Of a DNA stretch of 64,000 bases, positions 52,828 through 61,480 are shown piece by piece. The stretch is from Blastomonas aquatica (GTDB lineage Bacteria; Pseudomonadota; Alphaproteobacteria; Sphingomonadales; Sphingomonadaceae): positions 248,001 to 312,000 of the forward strand of contig NZ_BMGD01000002.1 in the NCBI RefSeq assembly GCF_014639875.1. The letters are read 5' to 3'. Positions within the stretch are counted from its first letter, which is position 1. The number at the start of each line of letters is the position of its first letter. The translations under genes were made by a program, and so were the position numbers. The notes under the pieces were generated by a model that worked only from the letters and a program-made list of their open reading frames with translations, searched no databases and was not told the DNA's origin.

Positions 52828-54693
52828 TCAATTGAGCGCTTCGAGCTTCTCGTTGCATTCCAGCCAGGTCGCCTCGGCTGCGGCCAGCTCGTCGCCGAGC
52901 CGCGTGCGCTGGCGCGCGAGTTCGCTCATCGTCAGCTTGGCAAGCTCGGGCTTGGCGGTGGTGGGATCGAACATGGCGCGGTCGATGTCCGAGCACTGCG
53001 CCTGCAGTTCGGCCACGGCCTTTTCCGCCGCCTTGACCCTGTTCTCGACCTTGCGGATCTGGTCGCGGTTGAAGGCTTCGGCTTTCTTGTCCTTCTTGGA
53101 CATCTTGGGCTTGGGCTCGCCCTTGGGCTGGTTGATGCCGAGCACGAAGTCCATGTAGTCGCGCATCGAGCCGTTATATTCGGTCGCGGTCCCGGCATCG
53201 ACCAGCACCAGCCGGTCGGCGGTCAGTTCGACCATATGCCGGTCATGGCTGATCAGGATCACCGCGCCGTCATATTCGTTGAGCGCCTGGACCAGGGCTT
53301 CGCGCGCGTCGACATCAAGGTGGTTGGTCGGCTCATCGAGGATTAGCAGATGCGGCGCATCGCGGGTGATCAGTGCTAGTGCCAGACGGGCGCGTTCGCC
53401 GCCTGAAAGCGTGCCGACACTCGACATCGCGCGGTTGCCCGAAAAGCCGAACCGGCCCAGCTGCGCGCGGACCGCACCGGGCGTCTTGCCCTGCATTGCG
53501 CGGGTCATCTGCTCGAGCGGGGTGCTGTCGCTCTCGAGCTCTTCGACCTGATACTGGGTGAAATAGCCGATCTGCATTTTGCCGGCGGTTTCCATCGCGC
53601 CTTCGAGCGCGGGGAGCTGCGCGGCGAGCAGCCGCGCCAGCGTGGTCTTGCCGTTGCCGTTGCGCCCCAACAGCGCGATCCGGTCATCGGGATCGATCCG
53701 CAGATTCAGCCGCCGCAGGATCGGGGTGTCCGCGCTATAGCCGACCGCCGCCAGATCGAGCGTGATCAGCGGGGGCTTGAGCTCGGACGGGCTGGGGAAG
53801 TCGAAGGTCAGGCTCGGATCTTCCATCAGCGCGGTGATCGGCTGCATCTTGGCGAGCATCTTGGCGCGCGACTGCGCCTGCTTGGCGGTCGACGCGCGCG
53901 CGCTGTTACGCGCGACATAATCCTGCAATTTGGCGCGCTGGGCATCCTGCGACGCCTTGGCGGCGGCAAGCTGCGCGGCGCGCTCGGCGCGTTGGCGCTC
54001 GAAGCTGTCATAGCCGCCGGGATACAGCGTCACCTTGCCGCCCTGCAGGTGCAGGATGTGATCGACGACGTTGTTGAGCAGATCGCGTTCATGGCTGATC
54101 ACGATCAGCGTCGCAGGGTACGCCTTGAGGAAGTTCTCAAGCCACAAGGTCGCTTCAAGATCGAGGTGGTTCGAAGGCTCGTCGAGCAGCAGTACATCGG
54201 GTTGCGAGAACAGCAGCGCGCCCAGGGCGACGCGCATCTTCCAGCCGCCCGAAAAGCTGTCGAGCGCGCGGTTCTGCATCTCGTCATCGAAGCCCAGGCC
54301 GGTGAGGATGATCGCGGCGCGCGAAGGCGCGCTGTACGCGTCGATCGCCAGCAGCCGTTCGTGCACATCACCCAGCCGGTCGGGATCGGTGCAGGTCTCG
54401 GCCTCTTCGAGCAGCTGCATCCGCTCGACATCGGCGGCGAGCACGGTCTCGAGCGGGGTCATCGCGCCGTGCGGGGCTTCCTGCGCGATATAGCCGAGTT
54501 TTGCGAGGCGCGGCATCTCGATCTCGCCGTCGTCAGGCTCGAGCTCGCCGATCATCACCTTCATCAGCGTGGACTTGCCCGCACCATTGCGCCCGATTAG
54601 GCCGATGCGGCCGCCGGGGGGAATCGACGCGGTTGCGCCGTCGAGGATCGTGCGGCCACCCAGCCGGACGGTGATGTTGTTCATTGCGAGCAT
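52828..54693 (-). CDS. ABC-F family ATPase
   Basis: 621 aa from the ATG at 54693 (MLAMNNITVRLGGRTILDG). Two ABC domains without membrane segments: Walker A GLIGRNGAGKSTLMKV and signature SFSGGWKMRVALG with LLLDEPSNHLDLEATLWLE; then GRNGNGKTTLARL with LSGGERARLALALI and LILDEPTNHLDVDARE. The inter-domain linker has KLQDYVARNSARASTAKQAQSRAKML, as in Uup/YheS-type ABC-F proteins, and a C-terminal coiled coil (KVENRVKAAEKAVAELQAQ). Such proteins act on ribosomes. Precise subgroup uncertain; the coiled coil favours Uup-like. Confidence 0.92.
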   Translation of the reverse strand: MLAMNNITVRLGGRTILDGATASIPPGGRIGLIGRNGAGKSTLMKVMIGELEPDDGEIEMPRLAKLGYIAQEAPHGAMTPLETVLAADVERMQLLEEAETCTDPDRLGDVHERLLAIDAYSAPSRAAIILTGLGFDDEMQNRALDSFSGGWKMRVALGALLFSQPDVLLLDEPSNHLDLEATLWLENFLKAYPATLIVISHERDLLNNVVDHILHLQGGKVTLYPGGYDSFERQRAERAAQLAAAKASQDAQRAKLQDYVARNSARASTAKQAQSRAKMLAKMQPITALMEDPSLTFDFPSPSELKPPLITLDLAAVGYSADTPILRRLNLRIDPDDRIALLGRNGNGKTTLARLLAAQLPALEGAMETAGKMQIGYFTQYQVEELESDSTPLEQMTRAMQGKTPGAVRAQLGRFGFSGNRAMSSVGTLSGGERARLALALITRDAPHLLILDEPTNHLDVDAREALVQALNEYDGAVILISHDRHMVELTADRLVLVDAGTATEYNGSMRDYMDFVLGINQPKGEPKPKMSKKDKKAEAFNRDQIRKVENRVKAAEKAVAELQAQCSDIDRAMFDPTTAKPELAKLTMSELARQRTRLGDELAAAEATWLECNEKLEALN

Positions 54694-54968
54694 GCCCGCG
54701 CGCCTACCAGCAAGCGACGCATTAGCCAAGCGGGGCGTTGCTGCAACGCAGCGAAAGCCGCCAAAAGCCCCCGATCAGATTGCGCCCCGATGAATGCAAG
54801 GCTTCAATTGATACACTTTGCGACACTTTTGCCAGTGATCCGGCATAGCTGTGCGACATTGGACCCCTAGAACGGTTCTCAAGGAAGTCGTCCCGGCCCC
54901 ACCTCATCCCCCTGTGCAGGAGGGGTCGGGGCGATCTCCTCCTCCAAGGAAACACAAAGGAAATCCCC

Positions 54969-55577
54969 ATGAAGAAGACCCTTATAGCAGGTGCCGCTCT
55001 CGCCGCGATGCTCACCGGCAGCATCGCCATTGCCCAGCCCGCTGGCGGCAAGATGCGCGGTCCCGATGCCAACCAGGACGGCGTGATCACCGAAGCTGAA
55101 GTCCGTGCCCATGCCCGTGAACGCTTTGCCAAGATGGACGTCAACAACGACGGCAAGATCGACAAGGCCGACCGCGAAGCTCGCCAGGCCGAGCGCTTCA
55201 GGAAGCTCGACACCGATGGCAATGGCCAGATCAGCCAGGCCGAAATGACCGCAGCCCGCGAAGCCCGTGAGGCCAAGCGCGGCGAACGCATGGCCAAGCG
55301 CGCCGAAGCCGGCAAGGGTGAGCCCGGTGCTCGCCAGGGTGGCAAATGGCGTGGCAAGCGTGCTGGTGGCGGCGAAGCCATGCAGCGCGGCATGATGCGG
55401 ATGGACACCAACAACGACGGCGCCATCTCGCTGGCCGAGTTCGAAGCAGCCGCAGTCGAGCGTTTCAAGCGCCAGGACACCAACAATGACGGCCAGGTGA
55501 CCAAGGCCGAGCGTAACGCTGCGCGCGAAGCGATGAAGCAGCGCTGGCAGGAAAAGCGCGCCAATCCCGCTGGCTGA
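54969..55577 (+). CDS. exported EF-hand protein with five Ca-binding loops
   Basis: 202 aa with a signal peptide (about 1-22, ending SIAIAQ). Canonical EF-hand loops: DANQDGVITEAE (33-44), DVNNDGKIDKAD (57-68; Asp instead of Glu at position 12), DTDGNGQISQAE (81-92), DTNNDGAISLAE (146-157) and DTNNDGQVTKAE (170-181). A Lys/Arg/Gly-rich linker (about 98-140) separates three N-terminal from two C-terminal loops. Secreted calcium-binding protein of unknown role. A two-component system follows on the same strand after a hairpin. Confidence 0.9.
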   Translation: MKKTLIAGAALAAMLTGSIAIAQPAGGKMRGPDANQDGVITEAEVRAHARERFAKMDVNNDGKIDKADREARQAERFRKLDTDGNGQISQAEMTAAREAREAKRGERMAKRAEAGKGEPGARQGGKWRGKRAGGGEAMQRGMMRMDTNNDGAISLAEFEAAAVERFKRQDTNNDGQVTKAERNAAREAMKQRWQEKRANPAG

Positions 55578-55601
55578 TCGCCGACTTTCGACATTCTTCC
55601 G

Positions 55602-55633
55602 GCCCCGGTGCAGGTTCCCCGCTGCACTGGGGC
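55602..55633 (+). terminator. strong hairpin between EF-hand gene and response regulator
   Basis: GCCCCGGTGCAG (55602-55613) pairs with CTGCACTGGGGC (55622-55633) over 12 bp with one G-U pair; only a weak T-rich stretch follows. It likely reduces readthrough into the response regulator gene. Confidence 0.65.
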
Positions 55634-55675
55634 TGGTTGCCTTTGATTACTACAACCGGCACACGCTGAACTGAT

Positions 55676-56410
55676 ATGAACGAACCGCCCCACATCTTGC
55701 TCGTCGATGACGAACCGTCCTTGCGCGAACCGCTGGCCGAATATCTCGTCGGGCAGGGCTTTGACGTGACCGAGGCGGGCGATGCGGCCAAGGCGCGCAC
55801 CTTGATGCGTGACCAGCGCTTTTCAATCCTGCTGCTCGATATCATGATGCCGGGCGAGGATGGTCTGAGCCTGTGCCGCCATGTCGCGGCGCAATCCGAG
55901 ATTCCGGTCATCCTGCTCACCGCCAAGGGCGAGGCGATGGACCGGATCATCGGGCTGGAAATCGGCGCAGACGATTATGTCGTCAAACCCTTCGACCCGC
56001 GCGAACTTGTGGCGCGGATCAAGACTGTTCTGCGGCGGGTCGGACGCTCGCCGCAAGCGCTCGAGGAGGAAGTTCAGGGCTTCGAGTTCGAGGGCTGGAC
56101 GCTCGACACCGTCAAGCGCCGCCTGATCGATCCCGATGGCGCGCTCGTCCCCATTTCCACCGCCGAGTTCAAGCTGCTGCAGGTGTTCTGTGAGCATGCC
56201 GGGCATGTGCTCAACCGCGACCAGCTGCTCGATCTGGCGCATGGCCGCGAGGCGCATCTGTTCGATCGCGCGATCGACAACCAGATCAGCCGGCTGCGCA
56301 AGAAGGTCGAAACCGACAACCGCACCCCGAGGCTGATCAAGACCGTGTGGGGCGGGGGCTATACGCTTGCCGCCAAAGTCCGCCGTCTGTCGGTGCCGGA
56401 GGCCTCATGA
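55676..56410 (+). CDS. OmpR-family response regulator
   Basis: 244 aa. Receiver domain with DDEPSLREPLAEYL, phosphoacceptor Asp in ILLLDIMMPGEDGLSLCRHVA, Thr/Lys in ILLTAKGEAMDRII and DDYVVKPFDPRELVARI, then a winged-helix DNA-binding domain (GALVPISTAEFKLLQVFCEHAGHVLNRDQLLDLAHGREAHLFDRAIDNQISRLRKKVE, longer here than shown at once). It overlaps the histidine kinase by 4 bp (ATGA), so they form a cognate pair. The kinase type argues against PhoB. Regulon unknown; the EF-hand gene upstream is one possible target. Confidence 0.93.
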   Translation: MNEPPHILLVDDEPSLREPLAEYLVGQGFDVTEAGDAAKARTLMRDQRFSILLLDIMMPGEDGLSLCRHVAAQSEIPVILLTAKGEAMDRIIGLEIGADDYVVKPFDPRELVARIKTVLRRVGRSPQALEEEVQGFEFEGWTLDTVKRRLIDPDGALVPISTAEFKLLQVFCEHAGHVLNRDQLLDLAHGREAHLFDRAIDNQISRLRKKVETDNRTPRLIKTVWGGGYTLAAKVRRLSVPEAS

Positions 56411-57813
56411 CAGCGCTCAAAAGGCTGTGGCCGTCCAGCCTTGCAGGCCGCCTGCTGCTGACGATCGCATTGGCCTTGCTTGCCGGTCAGCTGCTCAACG
56501 GCGCGCTGCTGGTGCGTGCCCAGCGTGGCCAGGCGATGGACCGGGTCGCGGCGGAAGCTGCGGTGCGGCTGATCGCTGCGACCGACCGGATCGAGCAGGG
56601 TCGCCCGCTGCGCGAGCGCAATTTCGGCAGGATGGGCCGTGCACCCGGCCTGAGGATGCGCCGGACCGAGCTCGATGCTGCCAGCCCCGTTGCACCGGAC
56701 ATGCGGCCGATGCCCGAGCTTGAGCAGCGGTTGAACGCGATCCTGCCGACCTATGGCGTGGCCTACGCCCAAATCGATGCCGCTGCGATGCCCGCGCCGC
56801 CGCGTCCCCGACGAATGGCCCGGCTGGCCGCCGAGATCGGTGGCCAAAACAATGAACGCGTCAGCCAGCTTGCACTGATTGCGATCGAGCGGCCCGATAG
56901 CCAGTGGCTCAGCGTCCGCGTACCCGTTCCCGAGGCATCGAACCGCATCGGCGCGACGATCATCCTGCAGACCGTGGTGCTGTATCTGGTGATGCTGGTG
57001 CCTCTGGTGTGGCTCACCCGGCGGATTGCGCGGTCGATGGGGACGCTGCGCGACGGCGTGGCGCAGTTCGAGCAAACCCAGCAGGCGCAGCCGATCGAAC
57101 CGTCGGGGCCAAGTGACCTTGCCGATCTCACTCGATCGTTCAATGCGATGACCGCGCGGATATCGGCAATGCTCAACGAAAAGGACGTGATGCTCGGCGC
57201 GATCGGGCATGATCTCAAGACGCCCTTGGCGGCGCTCAGGGTCCGCGTCGAATCGGTGCCCGACGATCGTCAGCGGGAGCGCATGGTCGCGAGCATCGAC
57301 GACATCACCCGCACGCTCGACGACATCCTGTCGCTGGCGCGGATCGGGCGGACCGGCGAAGCCCCCGAGCCGGTCAATCTGGGTGCGCTGGTCGAGATGA
57401 TCGCCGACGAGTACCGCGATCTGGAGCAGGATGTCGAGCTGGCCGATTGCGAGCGGATCGTCGCGCCGTTGCAGCTCACCTGGATCCGCCGTGCGCTGCG
57501 CAACGTCATCGGCAATGCGGTGCGCTATGGCGAGCGGGCACGGATCAGCGTCGCGCGGCAGGCGAAGAGTGTCGCGATCACCATCGATGATGACGGTCCG
57601 GGCATTGCCGAAGATCAGATCGAACGGATGTTCGAACCGTTCACCCGGCTCGAGGCTTCGCGCAACATGGCCACCGGCGGCACCGGGCTGGGTCTCACGC
57701 TCGCCCGCGCAGTGGCGCACCAGCATGGCGGCTCGCTGACGGTACAGAACCGGCGCGGGGCCGGCGGGGCGATCGAAGGCCTGCGCGCGGTACTGACGCT
57801 GCCGGTGGGGTGA
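56407..57813 (+). CDS. EnvZ-like sensor histidine kinase
   Basis: 468 aa from the ATG at 56407. Two membrane segments (LLLTIALALLAGQLLNGALL near 17-36 and VVLYLVMLVPLVWLTRRIA near 195) flank a periplasmic domain of about 150 residues rich in Pro/Arg. A HAMP domain (MGTLRDGVAQFEQTQQAQPI), the H box AIGHDLKTPLAALRVRVESV (His near 262), N box VIGNAVRYGERA, G boxes DDDGPGIAEDQIERMFEPF and GGTGLGLTLARAVAHQHGG follow. The H-box sequence HDLKTPL is EnvZ/CpxA-like. Phosphorylates the co-transcribed regulator. Confidence 0.93.
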   Translation: MTALKRLWPSSLAGRLLLTIALALLAGQLLNGALLVRAQRGQAMDRVAAEAAVRLIAATDRIEQGRPLRERNFGRMGRAPGLRMRRTELDAASPVAPDMRPMPELEQRLNAILPTYGVAYAQIDAAAMPAPPRPRRMARLAAEIGGQNNERVSQLALIAIERPDSQWLSVRVPVPEASNRIGATIILQTVVLYLVMLVPLVWLTRRIARSMGTLRDGVAQFEQTQQAQPIEPSGPSDLADLTRSFNAMTARISAMLNEKDVMLGAIGHDLKTPLAALRVRVESVPDDRQRERMVASIDDITRTLDDILSLARIGRTGEAPEPVNLGALVEMIADEYRDLEQDVELADCERIVAPLQLTWIRRALRNVIGNAVRYGERARISVARQAKSVAITIDDDGPGIAEDQIERMFEPFTRLEASRNMATGGTGLGLTLARAVAHQHGGSLTVQNRRGAGGAIEGLRAVLTLPVG

Positions 57814-57822
57814 GGTCATTAT

Positions 57823-57902
57823 CTGTTTTCCGGCGCACGCCGGAATCCAGAGCGACTGCAGCGCAACCTCGCTCCTGGGCTCTGGCTTTCGCTAGAGAAC
57901 GA
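57823..57902. repeat. palindromic repeat (type B), intergenic copy
   Basis: CTGTTTTCCGGCGCACGCCGG at the left and CTCTGGCTTTCGCTAGAGAACG at the right; same ends as the copy inside gspG (36421-36499), with diverged arms. Lies between the histidine kinase and hemB. Confidence 0.8.
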
Positions 57903-57975
57903 GTGGGGAATAGAGGGACGGACTTTCCAGCATCACACCTTCCCCTTGGCTTCACCACCCGCTAAAGCTTTGTCT

Positions 57976-58989
57976 ATGACGCACAATTCACCCCCGACCG
58001 CCTATCCCGCCACCCGCCTGCGCCGCACCCGTGCGACCCGCTGGAGCCGCGACATGGTCCGCGAGACCAGCCTGTCGCCGGCCAACCTGATCTGGCCGCT
58101 GTTCGTGACCGAAGGCGAGGGTGTCGAGGATCCGATCGGCTCGCTTCCCGGCGTGTCGCGCTGGTCGGTCGATGGCATCGTCGCGCGCGCCAGCGAAGCT
58201 GCCGACCTCGGCATCGCGTGCATCGCCCTGTTCCCCAACACCCAGGCCGAACGCCGCAGCCAGGACGGCGCCGAGGCGCTCAATCCCGACAACCTGATGT
58301 GCCGCGCGATCCGCGCGATCAAGGCCGAGCTTGGCGACCAGATTGGCGTGCTCACCGATGTCGCGCTCGACCCCTATACCGCGCACGGCCAGGACGGGCT
58401 GGTCGATGACGAGGGCTATGTGCTCAACGACGCGACGGTCGAGGTGCTGGTCGGCCAGGCGCTCAACCAGGCGGCAGCGGGTGCGGACATCATCGCGCCT
58501 TCGGACATGATGGACGGGCGCATCGGCGCGATCCGCGCGGCGCTCGAAGCGCATGGCTATCACAACGTCCAGATCATGAGCTACGCCGCCAAATACGCCA
58601 GCGCGTTCTACGGCCCGTTCCGCGATGCGGTGGGCTCGTCGGGGCTGCTCAAGGGCGACAAGAAGAGCTATCAGATGGACCCCGCCAATGGCGACGAGGC
58701 GTTGCGCGAGGTCGCGATGGATATCGCCGAGGGTGCCGACAGCGTGATGGTCAAGCCCGGGATGCCGTATCTGGATATCGCAGCGAGGGTGAAGCAGACC
58801 TTCGGGCTGCCTGTCTATGCGTATATGGTCTCGGGTGAATATGCGATGATCGAGGCTATGGCGGCGGCAGGCGCAGGCGACCGCGATGCGGTGGTGCTCG
58901 AAAGCTTGCTCGCCTTCCGCCGCGCGGGGTGCAGCGGTATCCTGACGTATCACGCGCTCCACGCCGCCAAGCTGCTGGCCAGGGGATGA
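57976..58989 (+). CDS. hemB: delta-aminolevulinic acid dehydratase (porphobilinogen synthase)
   Basis: 337 aa from the ATG at 57976; a start at 57946 is less likely. Condenses two 5-aminolevulinates to porphobilinogen in heme synthesis. Schiff-base Lys segments MSYAAKYASAFYGPFRDA and MVKPGMPYLDI are present, with APSDMMDGRIGAIR. The metal-site segment is DVALDPYTAHGQDG, where zinc enzymes have Cys residues, so this is the Mg-type (zinc-independent) class. Overlaps or abuts the gamma-carbonic anhydrase gene. Confidence 0.95.
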   Translation: MTHNSPPTAYPATRLRRTRATRWSRDMVRETSLSPANLIWPLFVTEGEGVEDPIGSLPGVSRWSVDGIVARASEAADLGIACIALFPNTQAERRSQDGAEALNPDNLMCRAIRAIKAELGDQIGVLTDVALDPYTAHGQDGLVDDEGYVLNDATVEVLVGQALNQAAAGADIIAPSDMMDGRIGAIRAALEAHGYHNVQIMSYAAKYASAFYGPFRDAVGSSGLLKGDKKSYQMDPANGDEALREVAMDIAEGADSVMVKPGMPYLDIAARVKQTFGLPVYAYMVSGEYAMIEAMAAAGAGDRDAVVLESLLAFRRAGCSGILTYHALHAAKLLARG

Positions 58990-58994
58990 GGCGA

Positions 58995-59546
58995 ATGCAC
59001 GACATTTCGATCATCAGCCTGCACGGCAAGACCCCGCGAATCCACGACAGCGCGTTCATCGCGCCGGGATGCCGTATCATCGGCGATGTCGAGATCGGCC
59101 CCGATGCGAGCATCTGGTACAACTGCGTGATCCGCGCCGACGTCAACCGCATCGTCATCGGCGCGCGCACCAATGTGCAGGATGGCAGCATCATCCATTG
59201 CGACAGCCCGCGCCCGGGCCTGGAAGATGGGTATCCCACGCTGATCGGCGAGGATGTGCTGATCGGTCATCTGGCGATGGTGCACGGCTGCGTGCTTGAG
59301 GACCGCGCGTTCGTCGGGCTGGGCTCGATCGTGATGGACGGTTGCCGGATCGGCAGCGATGCGATGCTGGCAGCCGGTGCGATGCTGACGCCTGGCAAGG
59401 CAATCCCCGGCGGTCAGCTCTGGGGCGGACGTCCAGCCCAGTTCATGCGCGACCTGCCCCAGCCTGCGATCGCCGGAATGCGGATGGGCGTTGCGCATTA
59501 TGTCGAAAACGCGCGGGCGCATAAAGCGGCCGTTGACACGGCATAG
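58995..59546 (+). CDS. gamma-class carbonic anhydrase family protein
   Basis: 183 aa from the ATG at 58995; the ATG at 58986 overlaps the hemB stop and is also possible. Left-handed beta-helix of hexapeptide repeats: SAFIAPGCRIIGDVEIGPDASIWYNCVIRADVNRIVIGARTNVQDGSIIHCD (split into units), and GHLAMVHGCVLEDRAFVGLGSIVMDG with the three His metal ligands of YrdA/PaaY proteins. The fold binds zinc or iron; carbonic anhydrase activity is not assured for this YrdA-like subgroup. Translationally coupled to hemB. Confidence 0.9.
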   Translation: MHDISIISLHGKTPRIHDSAFIAPGCRIIGDVEIGPDASIWYNCVIRADVNRIVIGARTNVQDGSIIHCDSPRPGLEDGYPTLIGEDVLIGHLAMVHGCVLEDRAFVGLGSIVMDGCRIGSDAMLAAGAMLTPGKAIPGGQLWGGRPAQFMRDLPQPAIAGMRMGVAHYVENARAHKAAVDTA

Positions 59547-59561
59547 GCCAAGGCGCGGACC

Positions 59562-60068
59562 ATGTTGCCTGCCTTGATCCAGCATCTGCCATGGATATGC
59601 GCGCTTGTTGCAACGCTTGCAGCATTGGAGATGCTGCGTCGGCTGCGCGCCATACAGCGCGAAAATCTGGCGCTGCTGCAGGACCGTAACCGCGCTACCC
59701 TGTCGCTTGATCTGGCGCTGGGTATCGGTCGCATGGGCAATTGGCAGTTCGAACGGTCGGAAACATCGCTGTTCTGGTCGGACGAAGTGTTCGCCATTCA
59801 CCAGCGTGACCGGCGGCGCGGCCAGCCCGGGGTGCATGAGGCGATATCCTATTATCATCCCGATGACCGGCTGAAAGTTGCCGATGCGGTGAAGCGCTCG
59901 CTCGACAATGGCGAGGATTATGATTTTCGTGCGCGTATTATCACCGACAGCGGGCAAGTGCGCGAGGTCATGTCACGCGGAACCTGTCGTTTTGGCCGTG
60001 ATGGAACCGCGATCGGCATGATCGGGTTCATCATCGATCTCTCGGCGGGGCCGGTCAGCCAGGCCTGA
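59562..60068 (+). CDS. membrane-anchored PAS-domain protein
   Basis: 168 aa. One N-terminal membrane segment (about 8-24), a short helical linker (LRRLRAIQRENLALLQDRN), then a PAS fold of the PAS_3 type: LALGIGRMGNWQFERSETSLFWSDEVFAIHQ, YYHPDDRLKVADAVKRSL, YDFRARIITDSGQVREVMSRGT and GTAIGMIGFIIDLS. No kinase, GGDEF or methyl-accepting domain, so the output partner must be separate. Begins 15 bp after the carbonic anhydrase gene. Confidence 0.8.
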   Translation: MLPALIQHLPWICALVATLAALEMLRRLRAIQRENLALLQDRNRATLSLDLALGIGRMGNWQFERSETSLFWSDEVFAIHQRDRRRGQPGVHEAISYYHPDDRLKVADAVKRSLDNGEDYDFRARIITDSGQVREVMSRGTCRFGRDGTAIGMIGFIIDLSAGPVSQA

Positions 60069-60095
60069 CGGGCCATATCGAGCCAGCCGGTTCGC

Positions 60096-60350
60096 TCAGC
60101 GCCTGAAATCCTGCGGCGGGACGAAACGTTCACCTCGCGCACGCGCCTTCATCGCTTCATCGGCGATTGCGGTCTTGCGCTCCACGGCTGCGACGCGGGT
60201 TGCCTTGCGCCGGGTCAACCCTCCGCTTTCCTCGGATATCGCCATCGCTACCTTGCGGATCTGCTCGCCCCGCGTGCCAATCAGCAGTGCAAGAAACACC
60301 GATGCGAGCGAAATCGAAAGGAACGAAATGAACACACTGTCTGGTGACAT
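60096..60350 (-). CDS. small membrane protein of unknown function
   Basis: 84 aa from the ATG at 60350 with GGGGG upstream. One membrane segment (VFISFLSISLASVFLALLIGT, residues about 6-26) then a basic, helical cytoplasmic tail (EQIRKVAMAISEESGGLTRRKATRVAAVERKTAIADEAMKARARGERF, given here only in outline). Convergent with the PAS-protein gene (27 bp). No family recognised. Confidence 0.7.
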   Translation of the reverse strand: MSPDSVFISFLSISLASVFLALLIGTRGEQIRKVAMAISEESGGLTRRKATRVAAVERKTAIADEAMKARARGERFVPPQDFRR

Positions 60351-60519
60351 GCTGACCCCCTTTTGTGAGCAACTTCAACAAGATGTGCGCATTTCTGGTT
60401 TAGCAAACCTTGGCAGAAAGGGTTAAGGATGCGTTGACGACAGATTTATGTTCCCTTTACCTCTCGCGCTGTCGCCGACAGAGGGTTTTGAGCGCTTTAG
60501 CCCGATACGAAGGACCGCC

Positions 60520-60882
60520 ATGCCCACTCAGATCGCGCCCACCGTCCTGCTGCTCGCCATCTCGAACATCTTCATGACCACGGCCTGGTACTGGCACCTG
60601 AAGGGCGGGACGGAGGCGGCCGCAGCCCGCCCGATTTTCTGGGTGATCGCTATCAGTTGGGCCATCGCTCTGGTCGAATACTGTTTCGCGGTGCCCGCCA
60701 ACCGAATCGGCTTTGCGCATGGCTGGAGCCCGGGCCAGCTCAAGATCGTGCAGGAGGCCCTCGCGCTGACGGTGTTCGGCGTGTTCATGGTCGTGGTGCT
60801 GGGCGAGGCGCTCAACTGGCGGCACCTCGCGGCGTTCACGTGCATCATGGCCGGGGTGGGGTTTCTGTTCGTCGGCAAATGA
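60520..60882 (+). CDS. DUF486 family membrane protein (DMT-like)
   Basis: 120 aa from the ATG at 60520; earlier frame positions lack a start of comparable quality. Four membrane helices: APTVLLLAISNIFMTTAWYWHL, PIFWVIAISWAIALVEYCFAVPA, LKIVQEALALTVFGVFMVVVLGE and HLAAFTCIMAGVGFLFVGK. It matches the DUF486 (COG3169) family, which is distantly like small multidrug resistance or DMT transporters; transport activity is not established. Confidence 0.87.
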   Translation: MPTQIAPTVLLLAISNIFMTTAWYWHLKGGTEAAAARPIFWVIAISWAIALVEYCFAVPANRIGFAHGWSPGQLKIVQEALALTVFGVFMVVVLGEALNWRHLAAFTCIMAGVGFLFVGK

Positions 60883-60939
60883 GCCGAACCGAAGACTGAA
60901 GGTAAGGTTTGATTTACCTCTCGGGCTGATGCTCGCTCC

Positions 60940-61473
60940 ATGGCTGTACACCTTCATTCGCGGCAACCGGTCGGGGCAGAACGCGACACCCGCCTCACCA
61001 TCGGGCTGTCGCTTGCCATTGCCGCGTTGGTCGGCTGGAATGCGCCCGACTGGCTTGGCCTATCGCCCGCTGCGCCCACGTCGATCCAGTCCGCCAGCCC
61101 CACAAGCCAGCCCGCAGCCAACCTGGTGTCAGCATCGTTTTCGGTCTGCAGTGGCGGCAAGCGCTACACTTGCGTGGTGGATGGCGACACGATCTGGCTG
61201 CGCAGCCAGAAGATCCGCATTTCCGATATCGATACGCCCGAGGTGTCGACGCCCCGCTGCGAGCAGGAACTGCAACGCGGCATGCGCGCGACGCACCGGA
61301 TGGTCGAACTGCTCAACACCGGGCCGTTCGCGCTAGAGCCCGCCGATCGCGCGCAGGATCGCTATGGCCGGGCGCTGTTTCGGCTGACCCGTGATGGCAC
61401 CAGCCTGGGCACGGCGCTGGTCGATGAAGGGCTGGCAGTTTGGTACGGCAACGGCCGTCGCGACTGGTGCTGA
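60940..61473 (+). CDS. thermonuclease (SNase) family protein
   Basis: 177 aa. A single N-terminal membrane segment (LTIGLSLAIAALVGWNAPDW) and Ser/Pro-rich linker, then the nuclease: TCVVDGDTIWLRSQKIRISDIDTPEVSTPRCEQELQRG (catalytic D, R, E region), AQDRYGRALFRLTRDGTSLGTALVDEGLAVWY. The Asp and Glu of the OB-fold catalytic site are visible. Membrane-anchored, probably facing the periplasm. Convergent with the retropepsin gene (7 bp). Confidence 0.87.
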   Translation: MAVHLHSRQPVGAERDTRLTIGLSLAIAALVGWNAPDWLGLSPAAPTSIQSASPTSQPAANLVSASFSVCSGGKRYTCVVDGDTIWLRSQKIRISDIDTPEVSTPRCEQELQRGMRATHRMVELLNTGPFALEPADRAQDRYGRALFRLTRDGTSLGTALVDEGLAVWYGNGRRDWC

Positions 61474-61480
61474 TGCACAG

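Noticed and set aside
55676-57813. Two-component pair as PhoB-PhoR
   Set aside because: The sensor has HAMP and EnvZ-type H box and a large periplasmic domain but no PAS; no pst or phoU genes adjoin it.
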